A stretch of 64,000 bases of DNA from Pedobacter sp. FW305-3-2-15-E-R2A2 (GCF_038446955.1 NZ_CP151803.1:6634001-6698000), one strand, 5' to 3'. Positions 44,505 to 54,489 are shown, numbered from the stretch's first letter. Notes: generated by a model not told the origin, from the letters alone. Numbers and translations: made by a program.

Positions 44505-45707
44505 TTATAATTGTTTCGTAATGGTATCTTTAAACACCTGCCCGTTATGAACAGATTCGATCACATAATTTGTCCCCCCAGGCATTGCCAGAAGTTTATC
44601 CAGTTGCTTTCGGTCTTTTAACAATTGCTGAGCGGACAGCCCATTCAGAGATTTTAACCGGGCTCCTTGTTTCAGCTTCAGGTCAGGATTTCCCATAGCG
44701 GTTAATCCTTGTACCACTAGTGCCCCCTCGCCATCAAAACCAAAAAGATATCCTCCAATGGCAAAGTCATGCGGATAATCATAGCTCTTATTTGCGACAA
44801 GGTGAATTTCTTTCTTCTTCAAATTGATCGTAAAATTATACCTGCTGATTAACCTTGCGCCTATGGAGCCGTCAAATCCCGGATTCCAGTCTTCGCTTTG
44901 CCCGCCTCCAGCCATTAGCGTAACCGGCATCTCTTTAATCACCGGCATATTCGAGAAAGAAAAAGAAGCGGCTTTACCACTAAAAGTCGGTGTAGTAACG
45001 CCCATACTACTGGTACTGCCGTGATATTCCGGCTTAAATCCGCTCACCAACAGTCGGTTCTTTTTAACAAATGGACGAAAACAAATCAGCTGATATGCCG
45101 CACCTGTATCAAAGACAAATTCTGCACGATGCGCCTGCCCCGCAGCAATGCTTAAAGTACCGGGAATAATGAACAATCCGGAAGGAATGGTTATCGGAAC
45201 AACCGTTCCTTTCTCTTCATATTCATAACCTTCAAAATCATATAAAGAAAGTTCCTTTTTATCGAAGTCAACCTTTGTGACATACCTTCTGGCAATGATA
45301 TTACCGATAATTCCATCCGTCCCTTTATGCAGTTCTTTGAAGATCGCAATGCGCTGATCCGGCAGTTCAAATGAATCCAGCTGTACCACATTTCCCTCCG
45401 AAACTGCAATGTCCATGCTCCCTCCTACTACCGATGCTTTTTGCTTTCCCGAGACCTTTAAACCAATCGAATCGGCCAGATCCTGACTCAGGGCCATCCC
45501 ATCTGCTCCGGTATCAAATAATAACCTCAGCGGCCGCTGACTTCCATTAATTTTAACCTTTAGAATAATTGCGCCATTGTCAGTTTCAAAAGGAATTTTG
45601 ACTTTCAATGTCGATGTTGAAGCCATTTGCTGCTGAGCCCGGACATACTGATCCGGCAACAATGCCAGCAACATCAAGAGGAGGCATAATTTATATTTAT
45701 TTTTCAT
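44505..45707 (-). CDS. Exported retropepsin-like aspartyl protease with two DTG motifs and PDZ-like tail
   Basis: 400-residue exported protein (signal peptide 1-24, ending YVRAQ). Two retropepsin-like halves are visible: LLFDTGADGMALSQ with Asp65, and FVFDTGAAYQLICF with Asp200. The first half also has GTDGIIGNIIARR, the second FDGSIGARLISRY, both like the hydrophobic-Gly segment of aspartyl proteases. Retropepsins normally have one DTG per chain and dimerise; here both copies are in one chain. The C-terminal ~75 residues (GALVVQGLTAMGNPDLKLKQ...) resemble a PDZ domain. It lies in the SusCD operon between two thioredoxin-like proteins. The substrate is unknown. Confidence 0.85.
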   Translation of the reverse strand: MKNKYKLCLLLMLLALLPDQYVRAQQQMASTSTLKVKIPFETDNGAIILKVKINGSQRPLRLLFDTGADGMALSQDLADSIGLKVSGKQKASVVGGSMDIAVSEGNVVQLDSFELPDQRIAIFKELHKGTDGIIGNIIARRYVTKVDFDKKELSLYDFEGYEYEEKGTVVPITIPSGLFIIPGTLSIAAGQAHRAEFVFDTGAAYQLICFRPFVKKNRLLVSGFKPEYHGSTSSMGVTTPTFSGKAASFSFSNMPVIKEMPVTLMAGGGQSEDWNPGFDGSIGARLISRYNFTINLKKKEIHLVANKSYDYPHDFAIGGYLFGFDGEGALVVQGLTAMGNPDLKLKQGARLKSLNGLSAQQLLKDRKQLDKLLAMPGGTNYVIESVHNGQVFKDTITKQL

Positions 45708-45729
45708 CAGAATATACTTTTTATCGGTT

Positions 45730-45790
45730 ATGAAGCTATCATAAGCATGCTCATTACTGTTTGTAAGCGGCCTACTTATGATGGCTTCAT
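45730..45790. repeat. Long inverted repeat between tlpA-like and protease genes
   Basis: Sixteen-base arms ATGAAGCTATCATAAG (45730-45745) and CTTATGATGGCTTCAT (45775-45790) pair with a single non-Watson-Crick position, around a 29-base loop. It fills the 129-base gap between two operon genes and is not followed by a T-run, so it is not a simple terminator. Confidence 0.8.
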
Positions 45791-45836
45791 GGAAATTTAA
45801 GATAGCAGCGCGCTGTGTTAATACCTTGAAAAAAAA

Positions 45837-47219
45837 CTATTTTGCCAATGTTTTTTCTAATAAAGCTTTGAGCTCCGGACTGGAAGGTCTTGGCGAATCA
45901 ACCGTCACGATTTTACCTTGTCTGTCGAAGACCATAAAACGCGGAATTCCGGTGATCTTATAATACTGAGCAAGATCTCCCCAACCTGAGGCAAACAACT
46001 GAGTACCTCCCAAATGATCATCAGCGATCATTTTAAGCCATTTATCCTTGTCTTTAGCTTCATCTACAGAGATGCTGACGATAGACACATCTGTACCTTT
46101 CATTTCCTCTTCCAGCTTTTTCAAATGAGGGATTTCTGCCTTACATGGCCCACACCAGGTTGCCCAGACATCTACCAAAACAACCTTCCCTTTTAAATCA
46201 TCCATTGTCACTGTTTTCCCCTCTTTATCAGGGTAGGAGAATTTGAAAGCGGCATCACCAGGCTTCAATAAAGCCAAAGGTGCAAGGATATCCATGTTTC
46301 TTTTCTTCTGACTTTTGGTGATCACATATTTGCCATAAGTATCGATCAGCTCTTTATAGTCGTTATAACTTTTATACCGCTCTGCATGATCCAGAACCGC
46401 ATCACCTTTTAAAGTATCATTGGGCAAATAGACAAGGGAATTTTTGAGGCCTGCCAGACCGCCCTCAAATTTTACATTTTGTTGTCTTAAATTGATCATA
46501 ACAAGAGACGAAAGCATCCGTTTCCCCCATGGATTGCGATACAATGTGCTTGCATTCGTAGAAAAATCCTGCGCTTTAAGTGTACTGTAATAAGGGCTCC
46601 ATTCTTCCAGTGAAGGATGTGCTGAGCGTGGGGTATTTATAAAATTAGCTGCGTAAAAAGCCATATCAAAGGCCATGTAGGCTTTCATCTGTTGGTCAAA
46701 CTTTGCATTTCCAGTGGACTTTCCTTTTAAAAAAGATTTGGATTTCGCAGCGATATCTTCCAGTTGAGGGAAGAAATCGACAAAGGTACTCTGCACTTTC
46801 ATAAAATTAACCGCCTTCTGTTCCAATGGAAAAACAAGGTCATGCCATTGGGTTAACAGGGTATTTTCCCTGGAATTTAGTTTACCGGTCAGTTCATAAC
46901 CTGATTCCAGAATGGAAAGAGACAATTGCTCCCCGCCCTTAAAATAAAACTTATAATTGTCATTCGCGGCGATTGCAGATCCGGTTCCGATCACATACAA
47001 TCCTTCATATTCCGGATAGAAGAGGAATCCGAATTTACCCTTCCCTTCAGGCACCGAAGTGGCGATTTCTACCGTTTTACCCTCTGTTACTTTAAACAGC
47101 TTAACGGGTGTAATTTTCTCTCTTTTTAATAGCCCGGTCACTTCAACCGGCATTTGTGCCGATGCGGCACTGATGAATAGCGACAGGATTGCTGCGCTAC
47201 TTATTCTTTTTAGGTTCAT
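45837..47219 (-). CDS. TlpA-family thiol-disulfide oxidoreductase
   Basis: 460-residue exported protein (signal peptide MNLKRISSAAILSLFISAASAQ minus its last residues). The N-terminal ~100 residues resemble DUF4369-type domains common before Bacteroidota thioredoxins; the middle is helical. The C-terminal AhpC/TSA-like thioredoxin domain starts LLKPGDAAFKFSYPDKEGK and has VWATWCGPCKAEIPHLKKLE with Cys356-Cys359 and the cis-proline segment KITGIPRFMVF. Such proteins reduce disulfides in the periplasm. It lies between the PKD-like gene (51 bases) and the protease gene (129 bases with a hairpin). Confidence 0.93.
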   Translation of the reverse strand: MNLKRISSAAILSLFISAASAQMPVEVTGLLKREKITPVKLFKVTEGKTVEIATSVPEGKGKFGFLFYPEYEGLYVIGTGSAIAANDNYKFYFKGGEQLSLSILESGYELTGKLNSRENTLLTQWHDLVFPLEQKAVNFMKVQSTFVDFFPQLEDIAAKSKSFLKGKSTGNAKFDQQMKAYMAFDMAFYAANFINTPRSAHPSLEEWSPYYSTLKAQDFSTNASTLYRNPWGKRMLSSLVMINLRQQNVKFEGGLAGLKNSLVYLPNDTLKGDAVLDHAERYKSYNDYKELIDTYGKYVITKSQKKRNMDILAPLALLKPGDAAFKFSYPDKEGKTVTMDDLKGKVVLVDVWATWCGPCKAEIPHLKKLEEEMKGTDVSIVSISVDEAKDKDKWLKMIADDHLGGTQLFASGWGDLAQYYKITGIPRFMVFDRQGKIVTVDSPRPSSPELKALLEKTLAK

Positions 47220-47270
47220 TGTTTATAATTTTAGATTTGTGTGTGTGTAAATACAATTGCCGGATAAAGG

Positions 47271-48800
47271 TTAACGTTCTCTGTAGCTTACGCTAACGAT
47301 TTTACCAAAGCCGGAGTAACTTTCCCCCAGAGTAAGGTCGCCGTTTAGCGAAGGAACAGTGTAAAGCTCCATTTTCCCATTACGCTCCGCGGGTAATGCA
47401 GCATCATAGGAGCAAACCATCAACTGATTTTGTCTGCTTTCATAATACGGGCGGGAACTTCCTGCTTTTGTGAATTTTTGAAACTTAAGCAAGCTTATTT
47501 TTTCCGCTCCTTTATCGATCATCAGCTTACTGGTCTTTAAAGACATATCATACTCATACACTTTGCCTCCCGCATTGTAAAACAGGTAACCATATGTTGG
47601 ATTAATGGCAAATTTTTCTGCGTTACCAATTTCTGCTCCTGTGATTTCCGCGTAATAAGTTTGGATTGCGGTAACCAGGTTAAACCGGGCGAGAAAGATT
47701 TTACCATCTCCTCCTTTTAGAATGGCAAATACATCTCCTCCGTTAAAAGGAGAATACTCCATGTAAACAAGGTCTTTTCCAACGTTATTATAGTCAAACA
47801 ATGCATTGTCCATCGTAGGCATCGTAGTACAGGTAGACTCATTGTTAATGTGTCTGACAAACCTCTTTTTATCCACATCAAACAGCACAGCATTGGGCAT
47901 CAGGCTTGCACTGGAGAGTGATCTGGCAATAAAGGGTGCTGCTTTAAATGGAACAGCCTCTTCTTTAACCAGGTTAATGGGTACCCCATAATTGATCTGG
48001 TATACGTAATAATAGTAATAGACGTTTCCGGCAGAAAACATATAGGAAGTTCCGGCTCCCTGAGGATGCTCCGTTGAAGCCATAAAATCAGCATGAAAAT
48101 CGTCCGGAACATTAGCGACCATCTCGTATTTAATATTAAGGGTATTCTTCCATTTAAAAGTCTCGGGATCGACCCTATTGGTTCCTTTATCCGTAGAAAG
48201 ATAAATACCATAATTACTGAAGCTAAATTGATAGCAATGAACATCCAGAGGCTTCCCTTTTAGCGTCAGTTCGGAACCTGTCGAAGTCAGGACATCAGTT
48301 ACCGGGGTATACACCTCATTAACCTTTGAGACCATGTCCAACCTCGCGGCACCATTTACATCGTTTAATACCATCCAACCTTCATAGATATTTGTTTGCA
48401 CCGTTAGTTTGAAGGAAGTCCGATACGCAACACCTGTTTTTTTATCGGTCACGATATAGTAAACGTCATAAATACCGGAAGGAATTTTGACCACTATGTC
48501 CAGGTTACGCGTCGTTGCCAACTCTTTTCTTATTTCCGAATTCAATGACTCCCCGTTTTTCATGGCGAACCACTGATAAGAATAAGCCTGTTCATCATTG
48601 GTATCATCTTTCGTAAATTTCAGCACCGGGCTGACCTTAAATTTTTCGCCAAGCAGGGCATTATAAGCTTTTTCCATTCCTCCAAAATCAACAGCGTTGA
48701 TCTCTTCATAATTGTAATTACCGAGGTCCTTTCTACAGGAAAAGCTGACAAACAGCATCACAAAGAGTAATGCCTGTTTAAAATATCTATAGTTTAACAT
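47271..48800 (-). CDS. PKD-like family lipoprotein
   Basis: 509-residue predicted surface lipoprotein; lipobox VSFSCRKD with Cys22. The start FSCRKDLGNYNYEEINAV and the early Ig-like region (about 40-140; QAYSYQWFAMKNGESL) match the PKD-like family found beside SusCD genes. The rest (about 140-500) is predicted mostly beta, with repeated short strands that could form a propeller. These lipoproteins probably bind substrate at the cell surface together with SusD. It lies 28 bases after the DUF4843 gene. Confidence 0.82.
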   Translation of the reverse strand: MLNYRYFKQALLFVMLFVSFSCRKDLGNYNYEEINAVDFGGMEKAYNALLGEKFKVSPVLKFTKDDTNDEQAYSYQWFAMKNGESLNSEIRKELATTRNLDIVVKIPSGIYDVYYIVTDKKTGVAYRTSFKLTVQTNIYEGWMVLNDVNGAARLDMVSKVNEVYTPVTDVLTSTGSELTLKGKPLDVHCYQFSFSNYGIYLSTDKGTNRVDPETFKWKNTLNIKYEMVANVPDDFHADFMASTEHPQGAGTSYMFSAGNVYYYYYVYQINYGVPINLVKEEAVPFKAAPFIARSLSSASLMPNAVLFDVDKKRFVRHINNESTCTTMPTMDNALFDYNNVGKDLVYMEYSPFNGGDVFAILKGGDGKIFLARFNLVTAIQTYYAEITGAEIGNAEKFAINPTYGYLFYNAGGKVYEYDMSLKTSKLMIDKGAEKISLLKFQKFTKAGSSRPYYESRQNQLMVCSYDAALPAERNGKMELYTVPSLNGDLTLGESYSGFGKIVSVSYRER

Positions 48801-48828
48801 CTTTTGATCAAAATTTTAGTTTAAAGAA

Positions 48829-49602
48829 TTACTGAACTGCATCTCCCATTCTCATTTCTTTTCCATCCTCTTCGTATATGGTTTTTCCTGAGGCTTTCAT
48901 CTCATTCAGGTAGCGTTGCATGAAAGTGCCATAGAACACAATTTTAGAAATAGAGGTCAGGCTAGTATTGTCGAGGTCACCTATATTTTTAATTTCTGCC
49001 GTCTCTGCCAAAAGAAACAGCTTTTTTCGGCTGAATGGCCCCAGGTAATAATCAAGCCATGCAGCTGGCTTTTTTAAGATATCATTAAGATGGATTTTGT
49101 ACTTGATGTAACTGATTTTTCGACCCGTTGCAGCATCCAGAACGCGATCGACCATGGGTGTTTTAAAATTCTCATTACCCTCCAGGTTCAGGATCAGTAC
49201 ATAATCTTTAGTTAACATGTCTTCGGTACGGTGCAGCTTTATACTGACAATAGCAGTTTGCCCGTTTGCAGGGATCGCAAAATTTTTAGTCAGGATCTCA
49301 TAATGTGTATCGGGGACTGCAGTAGATGCCGGGTCAATGCTCAACTTAAAGTCTTTATCTTTTGTAGAAGTCTGCCCGGTGATCATTACCGGAATCAGAA
49401 TGACAGAGTCTTTCAACGTACTTTTAGCATAGGAAAAGGAAATAATCGTACTATCTCCGACCGGCTTTTTTTCCCAGGCAAAGACAGAAGGCAAAAAGTA
49501 GATCCCTGTTTCTGCTTCAAAAGTTTTCAGGTCTTTCTTACATGCACTGAACAGGCCTCCTATAGCTACCAGTGCAATAACGATGTATATATATTTTTTC
49601 AT
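48829..49602 (-). CDS. DUF4843 lipoprotein
   Basis: 257-residue predicted surface lipoprotein. The ATG at 49602 gives MKKYIYIVIALVAIGGLFSA followed by the lipid-anchor Cys; the longer frame adds 19 residues that overlap the susD end. The mature part begins ETGIYFLPSVFAWEKK, with IPVMITGQTSTKDKDFKL and TAIVSIKLHRTEDM, typical of DUF4843, a beta-sandwich family nearly always coded next to SusC/SusD. It lies 16 bases after susD. Confidence 0.85.
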   Translation of the reverse strand: MKKYIYIVIALVAIGGLFSACKKDLKTFEAETGIYFLPSVFAWEKKPVGDSTIISFSYAKSTLKDSVILIPVMITGQTSTKDKDFKLSIDPASTAVPDTHYEILTKNFAIPANGQTAIVSIKLHRTEDMLTKDYVLILNLEGNENFKTPMVDRVLDAATGRKISYIKYKIHLNDILKKPAAWLDYYLGPFSRKKLFLLAETAEIKNIGDLDNTSLTSISKIVFYGTFMQRYLNEMKASGKTIYEEDGKEMRMGDAVQ

Positions 49603-49618
49603 GATGGTCTGGATTAAA

Positions 49619-51040
49619 TTAACGGGGAGTGAGTTCGGACAGCGGTAAGGGGAAGACATACTTAGTCGCGTTCATTGTAATGTTTCCACTCGCCACCAAA
49701 GGATTTGGAATAGGACTCAGGTTTCTTCTCTTATAATAATACCAAAGCTGACCTTCGCCAAAGAATTCTTTCTGATACTCTTTCTGCAACTCGGTGGTCA
49801 GTGATGCCGTTCCAGGCAAGTTCAATAAGCCTCTATTGTTACGTACAGTGTTCAGATAAGCGACATTCTGTTCGCTTTCTGCAGCAATATAATAGACTTC
49901 ACTTAGCCTGATCAGGGGAACTGTAAGGCGATAGATCAATTTTTTATCATTGATGTCCGCATACTTAAAAAACGTTTTGTAGCCTTTTCCTCCAATCCCC
50001 GTCAGCATCCAGTTTGGATTATAGCGATAGTCATTTTCATTGTTTTCGAATGTGGCTTTCAGACGGCTATCCAGGGGTGCAAGCACGTCCTTATCCTGCA
50101 AATCAGGTGCGAAAAAAGCCCTGTAGTTATCGTACAGGTCTAAGCTTTGCAGGCCAAAAAGAATTTCGGTAGAGAATACCCGATCAGGATTTGATTTATC
50201 AGACAGGATATTTCCAGAGGTAATCCAGGGAAATTTTGTGGTATGATCAATCACTTCTTTAGCCGCCGCTGCCGCTGAAATTTTATCTCCACGATACAAA
50301 TATGCACGCGCCTGAAGGCCTTTAACTGCAAAATAATTCATGCGATAGTTGCGGTAGGTCAGATAATTTTTATCAGAGGATTTTACAATTCCCTTTGTTC
50401 TGATCGGATCCGCAAGCAATAAACTTTCTGCTTTTTTAAGATCCGTGATGACCTTCTGCATCACTTCGTTTGCAGGCAGAATTGGGTTTACATCTATTCC
50501 CGCTGCTGTATAATAAGGGATCGCAGTCTTCAGCGAGTCTGCGGTGCTATACACCGGGCCATACATCCGTAAAAGATCAAATTGTAAAAAAGCCCTTAAA
50601 GCATAGGCTTCTCCCCGAAACAAAGAATCTGTCTGGGCATCGAGCACGCCGGGATAGACATCCAGGTTTTTAATGAATTTATTTGCATTCACAACATTGA
50701 TATAAGCGTTGGTCCAGATGTTGTCGAGCCTCGCCTTTACATCTTTATCATCATAGGTATAGGTTTGGTATTTGGTGAGGGTATGAAGTGCACTCACATT
50801 ATAACGTTGTGCCAATATATCAAGGATCGTACCCGTTAGGGTTGCACCATAAAGCTTGGATTTACCCATGTCCAGATAGATTCCGTTCAGGGCATCTGAA
50901 ATTCCCTGAGGTGTCGCAAAAATTTGCTTCTCGGTGAACTTATCTTCAGGTTGTACGTCAAGCCACTTTTTACAGGAGCCCAATAGCATAAGCGAGCTTA
51001 AGCCGATGACGATATATATATTTTTAGCTAATCTTTTCAT
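49619..51040 (-). CDS. SusD/RagB-family nutrient-binding lipoprotein
   Basis: 473-residue outer-membrane lipoprotein that caps the SusC barrel and captures ligand. ATG at 51040 chosen (another lies two codons earlier); lipobox MLLGSCKKWLDVQPEDKF. Helical TPR-like features typical of SusD: ATPQGISDALNGIYLDMGK, GEAYALRAFLQFDLLRMYG and PLIRLSEVYYIAAESEQN. It ends in NATKYVFPLPLSELTPR. It follows the susC gene by 8 bases. Ligand class cannot be read from sequence. Confidence 0.95.
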   Translation of the reverse strand: MKRLAKNIYIVIGLSSLMLLGSCKKWLDVQPEDKFTEKQIFATPQGISDALNGIYLDMGKSKLYGATLTGTILDILAQRYNVSALHTLTKYQTYTYDDKDVKARLDNIWTNAYINVVNANKFIKNLDVYPGVLDAQTDSLFRGEAYALRAFLQFDLLRMYGPVYSTADSLKTAIPYYTAAGIDVNPILPANEVMQKVITDLKKAESLLLADPIRTKGIVKSSDKNYLTYRNYRMNYFAVKGLQARAYLYRGDKISAAAAAKEVIDHTTKFPWITSGNILSDKSNPDRVFSTEILFGLQSLDLYDNYRAFFAPDLQDKDVLAPLDSRLKATFENNENDYRYNPNWMLTGIGGKGYKTFFKYADINDKKLIYRLTVPLIRLSEVYYIAAESEQNVAYLNTVRNNRGLLNLPGTASLTTELQKEYQKEFFGEGQLWYYYKRRNLSPIPNPLVASGNITMNATKYVFPLPLSELTPR

Positions 51041-51048
51041 AATCATAA

Positions 51049-54000
51049 TTAAAAAGTGGCATTTAAACTAAAGGAAACAGACCTTGCGAAGGGATATTCT
51101 ATTCCTCTTTCTCTTTTTACGCTGGAGATCCGAAAAATATCATTCATATAAGCGTTGAGGCGAAGGGAGGAAAGTCCAACCTGCTTTAACCATTTATTCT
51201 GTAGGAAATTGTAACCAAAATTCACAGATTCAGCACTCAGCATATTTTCCTTCTGTACAAAACGCGAAGACATTTCCTGTTTGCTGGTCAAAGCAATTGA
51301 TTTAAATTGTGTCACATCACCAGGTTGTTTCCAACGGTCGTATAATGCGCGCCGGTCCTGGTTATTTGCCAATCCCTGAGCAGAGATGTTTTCTACCTTC
51401 TCATACAATGCGGTATTAAAAATATCGCGGCCGAGGATGTAACGGATGCTCATCCCGAAAGTAAAACCTTTATAGCTCAGGTTATTGCTGAATACGCCTT
51501 CAATGGTCGGTTGTGCATTTCCCACCCGGACGATATCATTGGCATCATACCTGAAGGTAGATTGGCCATCTTTTCTAAGGAAAACCTCCATACCTGTGGT
51601 TGGATCAATCCCCAGAGAAGGAACCGCCCAGATGTCATCAGGACTATATCCATCTTTAAAGCGCTGCAAAGTTTTATTGGTCAGCTGTTTGGTATTCAAA
51701 GAAGCCAACCGGTTATTGAATCCGTCATATTTGCTTTTATAGACAGAGCCGGTATACCCCAAAGTCCAGACCACACGTTGATCCGGTTTGTAAATAGGAG
51801 AAAACTTTACTGTTGCTTCCAACCCCTTGGTATTTAAAAGACCTGCATTAATCGGGAAAGAGCTAATTCCGGTAGAAGATGGAAGATCAATAGCCACGAC
51901 CAATGGATCCGTTCTTTTTTGATAAGCGTTGACATTAAAGCTGAGCTTATTACCGAACATGACCAGATCCATTCCAAGATTGGTCTGCACAGAGTTCTGC
52001 CATTTCAGGTTCGGATTACCCAAAGAATTTAAGGTTACTCCCTGGCCATATATGTTGATATAAGAATCATAACCATAGGTAGAAATCGAAGAAGTACTGG
52101 CAAAATTCTGATTCCCGGTGATTCCGATATTGGCAATCAACCGAAAAGTATTAATCCAGGTTATTGGCTTCATAAAGGCTTCATTATGGATGTTCCAGCC
52201 CAAACCGCCACTATAATAAGGAGAATATTTTTTGTTGGAACCAAAGGCTGTGGAACCGTCATACCTGAAAGATGCATCTGCCAGGTAGCGCGCTTTGTAA
52301 GCATAATTGGCTGAGGCCAGAATGGAATTCGTCCGGGTTTTACCTACCACCGAAGCAGGCCTGGAATCCGGTTTATAACTATAGGCAAAACTGGGATTCC
52401 CATTACTTGAAGAAGGGAAGCCTACCGCCTGAAAGGTTAAATTCTGATTGTCATTCTCTCTGATATCCGCACGCAGGTTGGCTGTTAAAGCATGAGCACC
52501 TGCAAACACTTTTCCATAGGTTAGCATCAGATTAGCGTTATAACTGAAGTTATCTGTCCTGCTGTTTTTGTAAGAGCCCCGTTCAAAAATGCTGCTGTCG
52601 TCAAAGTCGGTATGCAAAGGAGAAAGAAAATTCAAGTTTGTAGTGATGGCTTTCTGTACCTGTACTGCTCCCCGCAGCATCAGTTCCCGGGTCAGGTCCA
52701 GATTCAGCTGGAGGTTATTCTGAATTGCAAAATTTTTGGTGCTGTTGACATTATTGAGTCCGGCATTATATAATGGATTCTCCACATTATATAATCTTCC
52801 GACATTGTCTTTACTTTGCTCCAGATACTTCGAGGTACTCTTTCTGTAATATGGATTCGCATTGACAAAATCAGCAAATGAGCCATAAGGGGATTCCTGT
52901 CCTGTATAACCATTGATGTAAATCTGATTCGAGAGATTGAATTTTCCCTTGCGATAGGTCAGGTCCACGTTTCCTGCCCAATCCTCTCTGCCGGAACCTT
53001 TCATTGCCCCTGTTGTTTTTTTATAGGTCAGCCCTACTCCATATCGCAATGCCTGATCTCCTCCATCCGCATAAAAAGAATGCCGTTGAGAGAATCCCGT
53101 ACGTACCGGCTCGTTGAGCCAATACGTGTTTACTCCCCTCTTTACTTCTGCCAGCCGAACGGCATACATAGAATCTAAATCCAGCTGAAAATTCGGAGAG
53201 CCATCCGCTCCAAGATAGTATATATATCTCCCTGACAAACGTTCAAACTCAAGCTTTTCCTCCGCATTCATCATGTTATAGCCTGTTAAATCGGGAATCT
53301 CGACATTCAGGTCTGAGCTATAATTTATACGCATCTGCCCCGGTCTCGGCTTCACAGTTTCAATAACCACTACTCCATTTGAGGCTTTTGAGCCATACAT
53401 CGCAGTGGAGGCAGCATCTTTCAGAATAACGACAGAAGCAACCCTGTTCATGTTCAGGTCCACGATAGTTCTCAAGGAGGTTTCAAATCCATCTAAGATA
53501 AATAGTGGCTGATTTGGATCTGAAGCAAACTGATCCTGAAGTGTGGAGGAAATACTTGTTTTACCGCGGATTTCCAGGTTTGGAAGGACATTGGGATTGG
53601 AGCCGAACTTATTATTTTCCAGCTGAATAAAAGAAGGATCTAAAGCTCTCAGTCCCTGGATAATGTTCTGATTTCCCACAGCTTTCAGCTGTTCGCCCGA
53701 AAAAGTGGCTGTAGCACCAGTGAAAGTATTCTTGTTTCTGGTAATCCCTGTACCGGTAATGACCACATCTTTCATGTTGTTCTCTGCAATTTCCATGCGA
53801 ATCAGCAATGGTCCCTGATCTGATTTAAGCTTAATTTCCTGTGTCTTATATCCTACATAAGAAAAGATCAGGATACTTTTATCCGAGGGAACGATGATCT
53901 TAAACTCCCCATTTCCATTGCTGACGGTATTTCCGGCACGTGCGTTCTTAATTGTGATGGATGCACCGGGAATAGGCCGATCCGTTTCATCAAGGACCCT

Positions 54001-54396
54001 TCCCGAAACGACCATTGCCCTGGTTTGGAGCATCCGTGGTTCTACGTACTGGATCACAATTGTTTTCTGTTCAATCCTATAGGTAAAAGACTGGTCTTTA
54101 AAACAAAGGTCGAGGACCTCCGGTACCGTGGCATTGATCACGTTGAGGGTGACAGGTTTTGCTTTAAGGAGCATTCCTGCATTATAAAAGAAGTCATAGC
54201 CAGTCTGCCTTCTTATTTTCTGTATGATTTGCCCCAGTGGGGCATCCTTTTCTTTAAGTGTAATCTGGGCATAGCCGGTTGCGCTAACCTGCAGAATCAC
54301 AGTGGTCAAGATTATAAAAGTCAGCTTCAATTTCAATAGTATCCTGGCATAAACAGGGCGGGATTCGCCATATTTAAATGTCCTGTAAAAATTCAT
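51049..54396 (-). CDS. SusC/RagA-family TonB-linked outer-membrane transporter with STN domain
   Basis: 1115-residue transporter. The ATG at 54396 is chosen; the frame is open to a TTG ten codons earlier. After a long signal region (ending SATGYAQ) comes an STN signalling domain (about 45-115: PLGQIIQKIRRQTGYDFFYN, SFTYRIEQKTIVIQ), a carboxypeptidase-like domain (VVSGRVLDETDRPIPGASIT), the plug (KDVVITGTGITRNKNTFTGA; DPNQPLFILDGFE) and the beta-barrel ending GIEYPFARSVSFSLNATF. The STN domain is the partner of FecR, coded immediately upstream. It pairs with the SusD lipoprotein. Confidence 0.96.
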   Translation of the reverse strand: MNFYRTFKYGESRPVYARILLKLKLTFIILTTVILQVSATGYAQITLKEKDAPLGQIIQKIRRQTGYDFFYNAGMLLKAKPVTLNVINATVPEVLDLCFKDQSFTYRIEQKTIVIQYVEPRMLQTRAMVVSGRVLDETDRPIPGASITIKNARAGNTVSNGNGEFKIIVPSDKSILIFSYVGYKTQEIKLKSDQGPLLIRMEIAENNMKDVVITGTGITRNKNTFTGATATFSGEQLKAVGNQNIIQGLRALDPSFIQLENNKFGSNPNVLPNLEIRGKTSISSTLQDQFASDPNQPLFILDGFETSLRTIVDLNMNRVASVVILKDAASTAMYGSKASNGVVVIETVKPRPGQMRINYSSDLNVEIPDLTGYNMMNAEEKLEFERLSGRYIYYLGADGSPNFQLDLDSMYAVRLAEVKRGVNTYWLNEPVRTGFSQRHSFYADGGDQALRYGVGLTYKKTTGAMKGSGREDWAGNVDLTYRKGKFNLSNQIYINGYTGQESPYGSFADFVNANPYYRKSTSKYLEQSKDNVGRLYNVENPLYNAGLNNVNSTKNFAIQNNLQLNLDLTRELMLRGAVQVQKAITTNLNFLSPLHTDFDDSSIFERGSYKNSRTDNFSYNANLMLTYGKVFAGAHALTANLRADIRENDNQNLTFQAVGFPSSSNGNPSFAYSYKPDSRPASVVGKTRTNSILASANYAYKARYLADASFRYDGSTAFGSNKKYSPYYSGGLGWNIHNEAFMKPITWINTFRLIANIGITGNQNFASTSSISTYGYDSYINIYGQGVTLNSLGNPNLKWQNSVQTNLGMDLVMFGNKLSFNVNAYQKRTDPLVVAIDLPSSTGISSFPINAGLLNTKGLEATVKFSPIYKPDQRVVWTLGYTGSVYKSKYDGFNNRLASLNTKQLTNKTLQRFKDGYSPDDIWAVPSLGIDPTTGMEVFLRKDGQSTFRYDANDIVRVGNAQPTIEGVFSNNLSYKGFTFGMSIRYILGRDIFNTALYEKVENISAQGLANNQDRRALYDRWKQPGDVTQFKSIALTSKQEMSSRFVQKENMLSAESVNFGYNFLQNKWLKQVGLSSLRLNAYMNDIFRISSVKRERGIEYPFARSVSFSLNATF

Positions 54397-54489
54397 ACAT
54401 TTGTTTAGTTTGGGTTTAGGTTCCAATGTTTATAAGTCGATTTATTTAACATCCTGACCCGAACAGTTACTCCAAAAAGAGTACACAGA

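Noticed and set aside
45730..45790. Inverted repeat as an insertion-sequence end
   Set aside because: Only one hairpin is present, with no transposase fragment or target-site duplication.
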